Assembly (NCBI GenBank): GCA_045576675.1
Contig: JAZNGX010000056.1
Coordinates: 1-6,789, forward strand
DNA: 6,789 nt
Direction: 5' to 3'
Source of the DNA: JAZNGX01 sp045576675
GTDB taxonomy: Bacteria > Bacillota > Clostridia > Monoglobales > Firm-18
The notes under the pieces were generated by a model. That model was not told where the DNA came from and did not search any database. It was given only the letters and a program-made list of their open reading frames with translations. A program made the position numbers and the translations under genes. Position 1 is the stretch's first letter; each line of letters starts with the position of its first letter. Shown here one piece after another: positions 6,405 to 6,789 of the stretch.

Positions 6405-6789
6405 AAAAGAATATAACAAGAATCATTGCAGTAGTTCTGGCAATGGTAATGAGCTTTGGAATGCTTGTAACAGCTGACGGAGTTTCATATGAAAGCGATA
6501 AGAATTATACATATTATGAGGTTCTTTCAAGACTTGGCATATTGCCTGCATCAATGGTTGAAGCAAATCCTGCACAGGCAATAACAAGAGGACAGTTTGC
6601 CTATCTTGTTGCAGATGCATTCGGATTGCCGACAGTAAACTCAAACAGACACTATTCTGATGTGGATTATTCTGCAGAATATGCAGGTGCAATAATGTCA
6701 CTGCACGATGCAGGCATAGTATCAGGTAATGCTAACGGAAGCTTTTATCCTGAAAATGCAATTACTCCTATTGATGCGGCAGTAATCCT
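6401..6789 (+). CDS. Second secreted SLH-domain protein (5' part, runs off the right edge)
   Basis: ATG at 6401 overlaps the stop of the preceding SLH gene (ATGA, 4 bp), with GGAGGT 6 nt upstream; 129 codons are visible with no stop. Residues 1-25 are a Sec signal peptide (KKNITR, hydrophobic core, likely cleavage after VTA25). An SLH-like unit spans about 33-76 (YYEVLSRLGIL, then ITRGQFAYLVADAFGL), and a second from 84 on (HYSDV, AIMSLHDAGIVSGNANGSFYPENAIT) is cut by the edge. SLH domains lie at the N-terminus here, whereas they are C-terminal in the preceding protein; the main functional region would therefore lie beyond the window. The role is probably a cell-wall-attached surface protein translationally coupled with its neighbour. 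A specific function cannot be assigned. Confidence 0.85.
   Translation, partial: MKKNITRIIAVVLAMVMSFGMLVTADGVSYESDKNYTYYEVLSRLGILPASMVEANPAQAITRGQFAYLVADAFGLPTVNSNRHYSDVDYSAEYAGAIMSLHDAGIVSGNANGSFYPENAITPIDAAVI

Noticed and set aside
6423..6701. Minus-strand open frame over the second SLH gene
   Set aside because: The plus-strand frame here has a signal peptide, SLH motifs and a ribosome site; the antisense frame is Gln/Leu-rich noise.

Overview
The window looks like chromosome from a Gram-positive anaerobe of the Clostridia class, probably an uncultured gut-type lineage. The reasons are moderate-to-low GC, strong AAGGAGG-type ribosome binding sites, a lipoprotein-type sugar-binding protein with LplB/LplC-like permeases, and secreted S-layer-homology (SLH) proteins. 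The exact taxon cannot be read from the sequence.

Layout. Positions 1-899 (minus strand) hold the first 299 codons of a gene that runs off the left edge. It encodes a phage tail-fibre/baseplate-like protein with two copies of a Trp-containing module and a short collagen-like Gly-X-Y tract. Positions 900-1241 are a divergent regulatory region. It carries six copies of CGACAT, four of them at exact 10-bp spacing, an extended -10 promoter reading left into the phage-like gene, and candidate promoters reading right. From 1242 to the right edge there is one tightly packed plus-strand gene string: two CUT1-type ABC sugar permeases (1242-2198, 2212-3099), an extracellular solute-binding lipoprotein (3126-4682), a 565-residue secreted SLH protein (4707-6404), and the start of a second SLH protein (6401 to beyond 6789) that overlaps the previous gene by 4 bp.

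How the genes may work together. The solute-binding lipoprotein captures an oligosaccharide or modified sugar, and the two permeases form the membrane channel. No ATPase is encoded here, so an ATPase from elsewhere in the genome (MsmX/MsmK type) is presumably shared, as is usual for this subfamily. The SLH proteins follow the binding protein after only 24 bp, with no visible terminator, so they are probably co-transcribed. This suggests a cell-wall-attached surface component paired with uptake, but that is inference. The most unusual signal is the helically phased CGACAT array between the phage-like gene and the transporter operon. No complete new system can be claimed from this window.
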